A stretch of DNA of 20,230 nucleotides from an uncultured Acetatifactor sp. (GCA_910577035.1 CAJTKW010000074.1:1-20230); one strand, 5' to 3'. Shown: positions 7,201 through 15,009, counted from the stretch's first letter. The notes: generated from the sequence alone by a model not told the origin. A program made the numbers and translations.

Positions 7201-9021
7201 ATGAAATTTATATATGGCACTACCAAAGGGTACAGAAGGCAGTTTTTCTTTTTGCTGCTGTCTGTGCTGTTCGGGACAGTGACGGGGGCCATGTTTCCAC
7301 TTGTCACGGGAAAGATTGTGGATGAGATATTTTATAAACAGCAGATGAAGGGTTTTCTGCTGTATTTCTTATTATATGCAGGTCTGTATTTCTTAAATCA
7401 GTGCGGTCATGGAGTCTTGAATTATCTGTGGGCTCATCTGGAGGCTTCCTATATTGTGGAGATTCGAAAACAATGCTTTCAGCATCTTCTGCGGATGAAA
7501 GCTGCCGTATGGACAAATATCAAAAGCGGCGATGTGATGAAGCGCATTATGGATGACACGGAGTGTTTTCTGGAATTTATCCACCGGAGCCTGTTTTACG
7601 TGCTGGCTAATTTTCTGCAGCTGGCCGTTTCCATCGGGTATCTGCTGTATACAAACTGGCTGCTGGGTCTGGTGTCCATTATTTTGACGCCGGTGATGGC
7701 ATGGTCCATCCGTCATTTTGCCGCAAAGCTGAAGGCACGGCAGGAGAAAATACGCAGGCAGAAGGGACTGGCAGAGGCCTGGATCCTGGAGATGATGGCA
7801 GGGATTTCCCAATGGAAGCTGTTGAATGCGCAGGATAAGGTAAAGAGCGACTATGAAGCCAAAACCAGGAAAGTCATTGAGGAAGAGGTGGGGGCGGGCT
7901 ATCAGGAGCTGGCTTCCGCAAATGTAAACGAAGCGCTGACTCTGCTGGGACAGCTCTGTGTCTATTGCATTGCAGCCCTTTGTATCGTCAGGGACACCAT
8001 AACCGTGGGTCAGTTTGTAGCCTGTGCTGCTTATTTTGCCACCTGTGCATCCTACTATAATGCCCTGGGAAGGAAGATAACTGATATAGCCGGCAATCTG
8101 GCGGGAATCGACCGGGTGCGGGAATTACTGGAATGGGAGACGGAGGAGGATTGGCCGGGAGCGAAGGAGATTGAGATTACAAAAGGGGGGATTTGTTTTC
8201 AAGAGGTGTCCTTCGGATATGAAGAGCAGGAAGTTCGAGAAGGGATTGCCGGGAAATCTAAACCGGAGGAACCGGGTACCGTGAAACCGGGAACCCTGAA
8301 ACCAGGTGCGGAGGAATCCGATGCAGGTGCGGGAAACCTCGTCCTCCGGGAATTCAGCCTGCAGATAGAAGCGGGGGAGAAGGTGGCCTTTGTGGGAAAA
8401 AGCGGCGAGGGAAAGAGCACGCTGCTGCAGCTTCTTTGCCGTCTGTATGAACCCCGGGAAGGAACAATATCCGTGGACGGAGTGTCTTTGACGGACTTTA
8501 CCTTAGGAAGCCTGCGGCGGCAGATTGCAGTGGTGCAGCAGGAAAACGGCCTGTTCCACGGAAGCCTCCGGGAAAATATCAGTCTGTCCGATGATCCCGG
8601 ACAGGATGCTTTGATCTGGGAGATTCTGGAGGGGTTGAAACTAAAGGAGCTGGTGGAGCAATGGCCCGAGGGGCTGGACACGGTGATCGGAGACGGCAGC
8701 CGGGAAATGTCCGGCGGACAGAAGCAGAGAATCGCCATTGCCAGATGTATTTACCGCAGGCCCAGGATACTTCTGCTGGATGAGGCTACCTCTGCACTGG
8801 ATGAAGCCACGGAGCGGGATGTGAATGCCTTTGTATATGACAGGCTTGCGGATACCACCATTCTTTCCGTAGCACACCGGTTTTCCACGGTTCTGGCGGC
8901 GGATAAGGCAGTGGTCGTGGAGCAGGGAAGGGTCGCGGCCGTGGGAGACCACAATTCACTGATGAAGGAGAATGCACTGTACAGAACCCTTTATGAGGAA
9001 TATCGGCAGGCCGCCGGGTGA
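7201..9021 (+). CDS. ABC exporter half-transporter (membrane + ATPase domains), first of a pair
   Basis: This is a 606-residue type-IV ABC exporter half. The N-terminal region (about 15-300) has hydrophobic spans in the usual six-helix layout. The ATPase domain holds Walker A GKSGEGKST (399-407), signature MSGGQKQR (503-510), Walker B ILLLDE (523-528) and the H-loop histidine at 559, so it looks catalytically intact. Oddly, about 38 residues rich in Pro, Gly and Glu are inserted between the aromatic A-loop (FGYEEQ) and the strand before Walker A. They are encoded partly by a 15-base tandem repeat. The start has a G-rich site (GGGG at about 7189-7192). The second half-transporter follows 55 bases downstream, so a heterodimer is likely. 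The substrate is unknown; a peptide, drug or lipid is possible. The neighbouring NRPS makes export of its product a reasonable guess. Confidence 0.92.
   Translation: MKFIYGTTKGYRRQFFFLLLSVLFGTVTGAMFPLVTGKIVDEIFYKQQMKGFLLYFLLYAGLYFLNQCGHGVLNYLWAHLEASYIVEIRKQCFQHLLRMKAAVWTNIKSGDVMKRIMDDTECFLEFIHRSLFYVLANFLQLAVSIGYLLYTNWLLGLVSIILTPVMAWSIRHFAAKLKARQEKIRRQKGLAEAWILEMMAGISQWKLLNAQDKVKSDYEAKTRKVIEEEVGAGYQELASANVNEALTLLGQLCVYCIAALCIVRDTITVGQFVACAAYFATCASYYNALGRKITDIAGNLAGIDRVRELLEWETEEDWPGAKEIEITKGGICFQEVSFGYEEQEVREGIAGKSKPEEPGTVKPGTLKPGAEESDAGAGNLVLREFSLQIEAGEKVAFVGKSGEGKSTLLQLLCRLYEPREGTISVDGVSLTDFTLGSLRRQIAVVQQENGLFHGSLRENISLSDDPGQDALIWEILEGLKLKELVEQWPEGLDTVIGDGSREMSGGQKQRIAIARCIYRRPRILLLDEATSALDEATERDVNAFVYDRLADTTILSVAHRFSTVLAADKAVVVEQGRVAAVGDHNSLMKENALYRTLYEEYRQAAG
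8266..8325 (+). repeat. 15-bp tandem repeat inside the ATPase domain of the first ABC half
   Basis: Four 15-base units encode EEPGT, VKPGT, LKPGA and EESDA. The two middle units are the most alike, and units 1 and 4 share the GAGGAA start. The repeat lies in an inserted loop before Walker A. Five-codon units keep the frame. Confidence 0.75.
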
Positions 9022-9076
9022 ATACCGGCGTGACATCAACGGCAGGTACCGACAGGGAAAGGAGCAGAACTCATTG

Positions 9077-10702
9077 ATGAATAACTGTATTTCGATCAAA
9101 TCATACAGGGGGAAAATGGTTTTATACATATTTCTGCAGTTCCTCAAAGCAGGGCTGCTTTTGTTACCGCCTTATTGCTATCTGCTTTTTTTGAATCAGG
9201 TGGTCACCCACAAAAGGATAGGGTGGCTCTGGGCCGTGGCGGGGCTTTATGTGGCAGTATTTGCGGCGAAGGCGCTGGTATCTGTGCTCCTGAAGGCGGT
9301 TTATAACCGGATCTTTCCGGCGATGGTGCTGGAGGCAAAGAAGAAGGTGCTGGAAAAGTACAGTGAGCTGGATATGGAGGCATTGTCCGGGTATACGGCG
9401 GGTGAATTAATGGAACGCCTGCACAGGGACACGGAGAAGGCGGCAGTGTACTGGGAAAGGAAGCTGGAGCTGTGGGTGGCGGCGGTCAATGTGCCCGTGA
9501 TGACGGGAATCCTGCTTTATCTCAACTGGATTCTGGCGGTGGTGAGCTTCCTGCTGCTGCCGTTGTCTTTTTATGTCACCCGCAGGCTCAAGGCCAAAAG
9601 CAATGTGCAGTACCAGCGCCGCAGAGAGATTCTGGGAAAGTATAATGATTTCATGATACACAATCTGTTTTTCTGGAAAGAGGTAAAGACCAATTGTCAG
9701 GAAGAAAGGCAGCGGCGGCAGTTTGAGGGACTGTGGAAGGAGCTGGGGGATTCGTTCCTGAAATCCCATATGTTCTGGTTTTTGAACAGGACTTTCCTGG
9801 CATTTAAGGATGTGTTTCTGACGAAGATGGGGCTGTATCTGCTGGGGGGCATCCTGGTCATCCGGGGAAATGCCACAGTGCCCGCATTGCTGGTATTTAT
9901 GGAGTATTATGGAGATTTTGTGAATCGTCTCCTGCAAATATCGGATATTTTGATACAGAGGGGAGAGCAGGAGGCGTCGGTAAAGCGGCTGGGGGAGATT
10001 CTGGAGCTGTGCTCTCCGGAGCGGCCCTGGGGGGTGGAGCATTTTGAAAGCGTGGAGCTTCGTGACGTGGCATTTTCCTACGGAGAAGGCCAGGGAGAGA
10101 TTCTGCAGCACTGCAATCTGAAAATATGCCGGGGAGAGACCGTTGCGATCCGGGGGGAAAGCGGCTGCGGCAAGAGTACGCTGATCCGGCTTTTGGCAGG
10201 CGGCATTGTGCCGGGGAAGGGAGAAATCCTCTGGAACGGCATACCCATGGAGCAGATTTCCAGGGGGGATCTATACGCCAGAGCGGGGTTCCTGATGCAG
10301 GAGTCTATGCTGTTTAATCTTACCATTCGGGAAAACCTGTTGTTTGGCAGGGCAGACGCCGGGGAAGAGGAGCTGCGGGCGGCCTGTGTCAGGGCCAATA
10401 TCATGGAGTTTATCCAGAGCCTTGAAAAGGGCTTTGATACCGTGATCGGAGAAAACGGCATGAAACTGTCCGGCGGGCAGAAGCAGCGGCTGTTGATTGC
10501 CAGACTGTTTTTACAGGATACGGAGCTGATTGTCTTTGACGAAGCTACCTCTGCCCTGGATTATCAGAATGAGAGCGAGATCCTGAATCTGCTGCTTCAG
10601 GAGGAAACTGCGGGGAAGACCCTGATTATGGTTACCCACAGGGGAACGTCGGTGGCCCGCTGCAGCAGGGTAATCAGCTGGCAGGAGCTGTCGCCGAGTT
10701 AA
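9077..10702 (+). CDS. ABC exporter half-transporter, second of a pair
   Basis: This is a 541-residue ABC exporter half. The start at 9077 (MNNCISIKSY) is chosen because AAAGGAG at 9058-9064 lies 12 bases upstream; an earlier in-frame ATG at 8972 lies inside the previous gene and lacks a clear site. It has an N-terminal membrane region (from about residue 14). The ATPase domain has Walker A GESGCGKST (360-368), signature LSGGQKQR (464-471), Walker B ending in Asp488-Glu489 and the H-loop in MVTHRGTS. Both halves keep the catalytic glutamate, unlike many heterodimeric exporters with one degenerate site. It is probably co-transcribed with the first half from the promoter at 7054 and should partner it in the membrane. 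Confidence 0.92.
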   Translation: MNNCISIKSYRGKMVLYIFLQFLKAGLLLLPPYCYLLFLNQVVTHKRIGWLWAVAGLYVAVFAAKALVSVLLKAVYNRIFPAMVLEAKKKVLEKYSELDMEALSGYTAGELMERLHRDTEKAAVYWERKLELWVAAVNVPVMTGILLYLNWILAVVSFLLLPLSFYVTRRLKAKSNVQYQRRREILGKYNDFMIHNLFFWKEVKTNCQEERQRRQFEGLWKELGDSFLKSHMFWFLNRTFLAFKDVFLTKMGLYLLGGILVIRGNATVPALLVFMEYYGDFVNRLLQISDILIQRGEQEASVKRLGEILELCSPERPWGVEHFESVELRDVAFSYGEGQGEILQHCNLKICRGETVAIRGESGCGKSTLIRLLAGGIVPGKGEILWNGIPMEQISRGDLYARAGFLMQESMLFNLTIRENLLFGRADAGEEELRAACVRANIMEFIQSLEKGFDTVIGENGMKLSGGQKQRLLIARLFLQDTELIVFDEATSALDYQNESEILNLLLQEETAGKTLIMVTHRGTSVARCSRVISWQELSPS

Positions 10703-10718
10703 GATAACGAGTGTTATC
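10703..10718. repeat. Inverted repeat GATAAC-GAGT-GTTATC after the ABC pair
   Basis: Perfect 6-base arms around 4 bases, starting right after the stop codon of the second ABC gene. There is no T run, so a terminator role is doubtful. It may be a protein-binding site. Confidence 0.4.
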
Positions 10719-10722
10719 GGCG

Positions 10723-10762
10723 AAAGTTCTCCGGGAAACTTTTCTCGCAGTCAGCATATAAT
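10723..10762 (+). promoter_or_regulatory. Promoter and possible operator for the DUF4474-phosphoesterase pair
   Basis: A perfect -10 TATAAT lies at 10757-10762, but no good -35 box is found 16-18 bases upstream. The -35 region is instead covered by an imperfect palindrome, AAAGTTCTCCGGGAAACTTT (10723-10742, 16 of 20 positions symmetric). A palindrome in place of a -35 box suggests an activator or repressor site. The start near 10769 leaves a short leader of about 29 bases. Confidence 0.45.
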
Positions 10763-10797
10763 AGAGCAAAACAACATAGGATAATAGGTTATATCGT

Positions 10798-11751
10798 ATG
10801 TATGCTGCTCTGTTTATTTTACTGTTGCTTGCCCTGCTGGGCATGATTTTCGGACATTTTCGCAGAAAAAAGATCATCTGTAAGATTGAGTGCATGGAGA
10901 AAAGTGAAAAGTGCTGCCTGGTGGAGGAGCTGGCGCAGCCCTTCGGGTACGCCTACCACTGTTGCTGCGGCTATTTCTCTTCCACTGTGGATGCCTGGCA
11001 GAAGGCTGCCGGTTACACCCGGCTCTATGATTATCTGGCACCCCGCTTCCGCATGGTGTATGACACCCTTCCGGTATATTTTAATTATCGGGGAAAGACC
11101 TGGCTGATCCAATTCTGGAAAGGCCAGTACGGGATAAATACCGGCGCGGAAATCGGGATCTATCATGCCGACAGGCTGCTGTCGGAGTCCGAATACGGCA
11201 CCGCGCTTTTTGAGGCGGCGGGGGAGTCGGAAATGCTGCCCTGTTCCCTGGAGCTGTATGAGGAAAACGGGGACTTCGTCAAACTATCCGAAAGACACTG
11301 GTGGCTGACTGCGTTTCTGCCGGGGGTATTTTCCCGTCCTTCCGGGCTGTGCCTGAAAGCATCGATCTGCTTTCCCTGCGGGGAAATGCTGGAGGCCTTC
11401 CGGCAGGGATTATGCCGGGCAGGCTATCCCGGGGAGCTGGTCACAGTGCAAAACTGTTGCCTGTCCTTTGCCTTTCACCGGCCTCTGCCGGAGCATTACG
11501 GGCTGCTGACACGTTTCCACCGTTGGCTGTCCCAGTGCCTGAACCGGATGTACTGCCGTCTTTTTGTATGGATCACCAGGCCCTTTGTCTGTACGGAGGA
11601 CCGGATTCTGTTCCTCTACTATTATCTTCCGTTCTGCTTCCGGAAGCTGATGCGCCTGCGCCGCTGCAACAGGCGCTGCCACAGGAAAAACGGCTGTTAT
11701 TGTCCGAAGCCGTGCAGGCACTGCAGGCCCCGCCGAAGAGATAGGTCATGA
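10798..11751 (+). CDS. DUF4474 domain protein, membrane-anchored, with cysteine/arginine-rich tail
   Basis: This is a 317-residue protein. Residues 1-20 form one hydrophobic span followed by FRRKK, a signal anchor that should leave the rest in the cytosol. Residues about 44-225 match the DUF4474 pattern (FGYAYHCCCGYFSSTVDAW, LIQFWKGQYGINTGAEIGIY, HWWLTAF). A second hydrophobic patch lies around 255-285. The last 30 residues are strongly basic and contain six cysteines (C290, C294, C300, C302, C306, C309), which could bind a metal. The ribosome-binding site is weak. The gene overlaps the following phosphoesterase by four bases (ATGA), so the two proteins are likely made together. The function of the domain is not established. 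Confidence 0.82.
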   Translation: MYAALFILLLLALLGMIFGHFRRKKIICKIECMEKSEKCCLVEELAQPFGYAYHCCCGYFSSTVDAWQKAAGYTRLYDYLAPRFRMVYDTLPVYFNYRGKTWLIQFWKGQYGINTGAEIGIYHADRLLSESEYGTALFEAAGESEMLPCSLELYEENGDFVKLSERHWWLTAFLPGVFSRPSGLCLKASICFPCGEMLEAFRQGLCRAGYPGELVTVQNCCLSFAFHRPLPEHYGLLTRFHRWLSQCLNRMYCRLFVWITRPFVCTEDRILFLYYYLPFCFRKLMRLRRCNRRCHRKNGCYCPKPCRHCRPRRRDRS

Positions 11752-12560
11752 GTACTGCAAGGCGTCTGGAACGCGCCTTTGCCCGGGCACCGGTACTGCC
11801 TTTTAACAGATGTTCCAGATATGTGCTTATCAGTGATTGTCACAGGGGGGTGGGCACCTCCTCGGACAATTTCCTGAAGAATCAGCATTTGTATTATGCG
11901 GCGCTGGAGCACTATTACAGGAACGGGTTCACCTATATTGAGCTGGGGGACGGGGAAGAGCTGTGGGAGAATCGGAAGCTGCGCCATATTACCGAGATCC
12001 ACGAGGATGCTTACTGTATGTTCGCCCGGTTTGAAGAGAGAGGCCGGCTTCGCCTAATCTATGGGAATCATAACATTGTCCGTAAAAAGAATCCGGCCTT
12101 TTTCGAGGCAGTGATCCTGTACTCCGACTCCCGGCCGGAGCAGTCTTTATACCTGACTCATGGCCATCAGGCCAGCCTGCTGAATTCCACGCTGTGGCCC
12201 CTGGCCCGGTTCCTGGTGAGGTATTTCTGGAACCCGCTGGAGAATCTGGGATTCCTGGATCCTACCAGTGCCGCCAAGAATTATCAGGTAAAGGAAAGGT
12301 GTGAGGCGAAGCTGCGCAGCTGGGCGGAAGCACATCGCCATATTCTGGTCACAGGACATACACACCGCCCTGTGCTGCCGGAAGAGCCGTCCTTCTATTA
12401 CAATACCGGCAGCTGCGTCCATCCCCGCTGCATTACCTGTATCGAGATCGAGAGGGGAGATATGACCCTTGTAAAGTGGACAATGACCGCCCGTGCCGAC
12501 AGCATCCTGTATGTGGCGAGAGAGGTGATCTCCGGACCGGTAAGGATCCTGCCGGGGTGA
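11748..12560 (+). CDS. Calcineurin-like metallophosphoesterase
   Basis: This 270-residue protein carries all metal-binding motifs of the fold in order: Asp30-x-His32 (SDCHRG), GDGEE at 67-71, GNHN at 106-109, HGH at 138-140 and GHTH at 203-206, followed by FYYNTGSCVHPR. Such enzymes use two metal ions to hydrolyse phosphoesters. The motif spacing resembles UDP-diacylglucosamine pyrophosphatase-like and related bacterial phosphoesterases, but the substrate cannot be told from sequence. It starts at an ATGA overlap with the DUF4474 gene, so translation is coupled. That suggests it acts with that membrane protein. It ends 19 bases before the convergent TetR gene, with no clear hairpin in between. 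Confidence 0.88.
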   Translation: MSTARRLERAFARAPVLPFNRCSRYVLISDCHRGVGTSSDNFLKNQHLYYAALEHYYRNGFTYIELGDGEELWENRKLRHITEIHEDAYCMFARFEERGRLRLIYGNHNIVRKKNPAFFEAVILYSDSRPEQSLYLTHGHQASLLNSTLWPLARFLVRYFWNPLENLGFLDPTSAAKNYQVKERCEAKLRSWAEAHRHILVTGHTHRPVLPEEPSFYYNTGSCVHPRCITCIEIERGDMTLVKWTMTARADSILYVAREVISGPVRILPG

Positions 12561-12579
12561 GAAGGGTGACCTCCGGAAT

Positions 12580-13182
12580 CTACATCAGATAATTCAGGAC
12601 GCCCTGGGGTACACCGGTTCCCTTTTCCAGCAGGGAGACCAGTCCGCGGATGGTGTCTTCCGAATCCTCTGCGGTAGCTGACAGAAAGGTAGGATTCAGC
12701 TTGACAGCCAGCACAATCAACACGATTTCAGCCAGTGCCGCGGGATAGTCAAAACGGATCTCACCGGAAGAGATTCCCTGTGTGATGATTTCTGTCAAGG
12801 CGGGCTTCAGCTCCGAAATCAGATGATTCATGTATTTCTGCTGAAGCTGCGCGGTGCTTTGGGCATCGGTTCCGCTGCTGCCGCGGCTCAGGAATGCAGC
12901 CGACGAGCTGCGGCACGCCTGCAGAATCATGGCCATGCGTGTAAAAGGAGAAATGTCCGTGAGGGCGGCCAGATTTTTGGCCGTTTTCAGGGGCTGTTCA
13001 TAGTTTCTTTCTATCAATGCGTCAAGAATTGCTTCTTTCGAAGGAAAGTAATAGTATATGCTTCCTTTTCCCATTTCGGCCTTTTTGGCAATATCGTTTA
13101 CTGAAATATTCTGCAGGGTGCTATCCTCCAGAAGCTGCTGAAGCGCGTCTAATATTCTGTCATACTTTTTAGTGTCCCGCAT
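12580..13182 (-). CDS. TetR/AcrR family transcriptional regulator
   Basis: This is a 200-residue protein starting MRDTKKYDRILDALQQLL. The start at 13182 is chosen because it gives the standard TetR N-terminus and has GGGGA 5-6 bases upstream; the frame runs 60 codons further upstream without family sequence. The DNA-binding domain lies at about 8-55, with the helix-turn-helix VNDIAKKAEMGKGSIYYYFPSKEA split over residues 28-51. The C-terminal helices form the usual dimer and ligand pocket. It is divergent from the acyl-carrier operon, whose promoter carries two copies of a palindrome of the type TetR proteins bind, so it most likely represses that operon until a ligand, perhaps an acyl compound, releases it. 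Autoregulation is possible, but its own promoter lies some 60 bases from the nearest palindrome. Confidence 0.93.
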   Translation of the reverse strand: MRDTKKYDRILDALQQLLEDSTLQNISVNDIAKKAEMGKGSIYYYFPSKEAILDALIERNYEQPLKTAKNLAALTDISPFTRMAMILQACRSSSAAFLSRGSSGTDAQSTAQLQQKYMNHLISELKPALTEIITQGISSGEIRFDYPAALAEIVLIVLAVKLNPTFLSATAEDSEDTIRGLVSLLEKGTGVPQGVLNYLM

Positions 13183-13306
13183 GTTGATCCCCGTTTCTGT
13201 CGTTGTGGCCTGATTGTTCCATAGGGAAATGCTGCCGAAGCGTTTCCTGCAAGCCAGCTCACTGGCTTTGGGATTTGCGTTGAGAAGCAGTACGTCCTTA
13301 GATAAA

Positions 13307-13335
13307 AGAATAGCATAAAAGCAGTTTGGGGACAA
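13307..13335 (-). promoter_or_regulatory. Possible promoter of the TetR gene
   Basis: Read on the minus strand: TTGTCC (13335-13330), 17-base spacer, TATTCT (13312-13307). Each box is a four-of-six match. The leader to the ATG at 13182 would be about 118 bases. Confidence 0.4.
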
Positions 13336-13394
13336 CCTGAAATCCGGTAATAATTGAGGCATGCCCTGGCAGAAAAAAATAAATTTAAAATAGT

Positions 13395-13410
13395 TTGACC
13401 GTTGGTCGAA
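13395..13410. promoter_or_regulatory. Operator 1, TTGACCGTTGGTCGAA
   Basis: GACC-GTT-GGTC palindrome with near-symmetric flanks, overlapping the -35 box. Its GACCGTTGGTC core is identical to operator 2. A bound TetR dimer here would block RNA polymerase. Confidence 0.75.
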
Positions 13411-13424
13411 TTATGTGGTATAGT
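13395..13424 (+). promoter_or_regulatory. Promoter of the SCP2-hydrolase-C-ACP-ligase operon
   Basis: TTGACC at 13395-13400, 18-base spacer, TATAGT at 13419-13424. The -35 box is part of the first operator palindrome. Transcription would start near 13431-13433. Confidence 0.65.
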
Positions 13425-13438
13425 TAATGGACAGAGAA

Positions 13439-13454
13439 TCGACCGTTGGTCGAA
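13439..13454. promoter_or_regulatory. Operator 2, TCGACCGTTGGTCGAA
   Basis: Perfect TCGACC-GTT-GGTCGA palindrome, 44 bases (about four helical turns) downstream of operator 1 and just after the predicted transcription start. Two identical sites on about the same helix face, bracketing the promoter, are typical of tight repression. Confidence 0.75.
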
Positions 13455-13456
13455 AA

Positions 13457-13561
13457 ATGAAAGAGCGTGCACGATTTCAGAGGAAAGCGCACGATACTTT
13501 GCAGAGGGAAATCAAGAGCAGCCGTTTGCAAGCGCGGCGGCAGAACAGGAGGACACAGTGA
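13457..13561 (+). other. Possible 34-codon leader ORF before the SCP2 gene
   Basis: The ATG at 13457 opens a very basic 34-codon frame (MKERARFQRK...) whose TGA at 13559-13561 overlaps the GTG start of the SCP2 gene at 13558. It begins right after operator 2 and has no ribosome-binding site. It may be chance, or a leader coupling translation to the next gene. Confidence 0.25.
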
Positions 13562-14007
13562 CTTACGCGGATTTTTTTTATGAGATCAAGGGGAAGTTTA
13601 TGGGAGCTGATGTGAGTGATATTGGGGAGCATCTTGCTTTTCAGTTCAACATTGAGGACAGGGAGGCGGGAGGAGCCTTTTACGTAGAGGTAAAGGGCGG
13701 TGAGCTTTATGTGGAGCCGTACGAGTATTATGACCGGGATGCCATGTTTATCTGCGCACCGGAGGTACTGCTGGAAATAGCGGACGGCCGGCTGGATCCG
13801 ATTGCCGCTTTTACGGAGCAGAGGCTCCGTGTGGAGGGGAATCTGGAAAAGGCGCTGCGGCTGAAGGAAATCATAGAGCTGAAGAGTCCTGGGGGACGGA
13901 GTCAAAAGAGTATTGCCCAAAAGGCCGCTGACAGGGTGGTGACCGGGATTGCCAGGGCCGTCTCCAAAAAGAACGGGCAGAAGGAAGAGGAACGGGAAGA
14001 CAAATAA
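13558..14007 (+). CDS. SCP2-like (sterol carrier protein) lipid-binding protein
   Basis: This is a 149-residue protein with a GTG start at 13558, chosen because AGGAGG at 13547-13552 lies 5 bases upstream. The frame is open further upstream but runs into the promoter, so earlier starts are impossible. Residues about 3-105 resemble the SCP2 fold: a helix (FFYEIKGKF), strands (LAFQFNIED, GGAFYVEVKGGELYVEPYEYYDRDAMFICAPEVL as a continuous block) and the closing ADGRLDPIAAFTEQRLRVEGN segment, where such proteins place lipid-pocket helices. The last 40 residues are charged. SCP2 domains bind lipids or fatty acyl compounds in a hydrophobic tunnel. As first gene of the acyl-carrier operon it may hold a substrate or product. 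Its partner is unknown. Confidence 0.82.
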   Translation: MTYADFFYEIKGKFMGADVSDIGEHLAFQFNIEDREAGGAFYVEVKGGELYVEPYEYYDRDAMFICAPEVLLEIADGRLDPIAAFTEQRLRVEGNLEKALRLKEIIELKSPGGRSQKSIAQKAADRVVTGIARAVSKKNGQKEEEREDK

Positions 14008-14055
14008 GCAGGCGGATAAAACGACAAATAAAAACAGGATAAGGGGAGATACCGG

Positions 14056-15009
14056 ATGGGAGCAATTCAGAGCATTGCCGTTGTGACCGGCCTTCTGGCT
14101 GCGGCAGGAATCGGGGAGACTCTGTATTTTTACAACAGAACCATGAAGCGGGGAAAGGCAAAGACAGAGCGCACCGTGAAGATGTCGGGTACGGATTGGG
14201 AAAAATATTTTCCGCTGATGGAAGAAAGGAAAAAATATGTGCTGGCCCGGCCTCACAGGGATGTGTATCTTACGTCCTTTGACGGACTGAAGCTGCATGC
14301 TGTGTATTTCCCGGCTGTCGAGAGGGGCGGCTTTGGAAACCGGGCAGTAATCTGCTTTCACGGCTATACCGGGGAAGGCCTCAGCAATCATATCGCCATA
14401 GCGGAATATTTCCTGAAAAACGGCTATGCCGTGCTTTTGCCGGATGCAAGGGCCCATGGGAAGAGCGAGGGGAAATATATCGGATTCGGGTGTCTGGACA
14501 GGCAGGATGCGCTGGGCTGGATTTACTGGGCCGTCGGGGAATGTGGTGATACGGTAAAAATCCTGCTCCATGGGACGTCCATGGGAGGCGCCACGGTACT
14601 GATGGCAAGCGGGCTGGAGCTTCCTCCCAATGTGAAGGGAATCGTTTCGGACTGCGGCTTTACCTCGCCCAAGGAGGTTTTCACCCATGTGCTGCACAAT
14701 ATGTACCATTTGCCGGCGTTCCCGGCCATTCCGGGGGCGGATCTGCTGAACCGGAAGCTGGCAGGCTACGGTATGGATGAGTGCAATGCCGGACGGGAGG
14801 TGCAGAAGGCAAAGGTGCCGATCCTCTTTATCCATGGGTCTGCGGATACCTTTGTACCCTGCGCAATGTGTCACGAGATGTACGAACGCTGTCAGTCGCC
14901 GAAGCGTCTGCTGATTGTTGAAGGCGCGGCACATGCGGAAAGCTATTACAAAGACCGGGAAACGTATGAAAAGGCACTGACGGAATTTGCGGAGGAGACA
15001 GGAGAATGA
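14056..15009 (+). CDS. Alpha/beta hydrolase with N-terminal membrane anchor
   Basis: This is a 317-residue protein. AAGGGGAGA at 14041-14049 precedes the ATG by 6 bases. Residues 4-25 form one hydrophobic segment followed by basic residues (NRTMKRGKAK), a likely anchor. The hydrolase fold follows, with the oxyanion motif FHGYTGEG (101-108), nucleophile elbow G-T-Ser175-M-G-G, acid Asp264 (HGSADTFVP) and His293 (GAAHAESYY), a complete catalytic triad. Such enzymes cleave or transfer esters, thioesters or amides. In this operon it could release the acyl product, edit mischarged carrier protein, or trim a lipid at the membrane. Its stop overlaps the start of the next gene by four bases (ATGA), so translation is coupled. 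Confidence 0.9.
   Translation: MGAIQSIAVVTGLLAAAGIGETLYFYNRTMKRGKAKTERTVKMSGTDWEKYFPLMEERKKYVLARPHRDVYLTSFDGLKLHAVYFPAVERGGFGNRAVICFHGYTGEGLSNHIAIAEYFLKNGYAVLLPDARAHGKSEGKYIGFGCLDRQDALGWIYWAVGECGDTVKILLHGTSMGGATVLMASGLELPPNVKGIVSDCGFTSPKEVFTHVLHNMYHLPAFPAIPGADLLNRKLAGYGMDECNAGREVQKAKVPILFIHGSADTFVPCAMCHEMYERCQSPKRLLIVEGAAHAESYYKDRETYEKALTEFAEETGE

Noticed and set aside
6879..7307. 142-codon minus-strand frame upstream of and into the first ABC gene
   Set aside because: It has no ribosome-binding site or family features and runs through the ABC promoter and start.
8972..9076. Longer N-terminus for the second ABC gene from 8972
   Set aside because: The extra 35 residues overlap the previous gene, lack a ribosome-binding site and do not look like an exporter N-terminus.
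13402..13557. Longer N-terminus for the SCP2 gene from an ATG at 13402
   Set aside because: That start lies inside the promoter and operator 1, while the GTG at 13558 has an ideal ribosome-binding site and the family sequence begins there.
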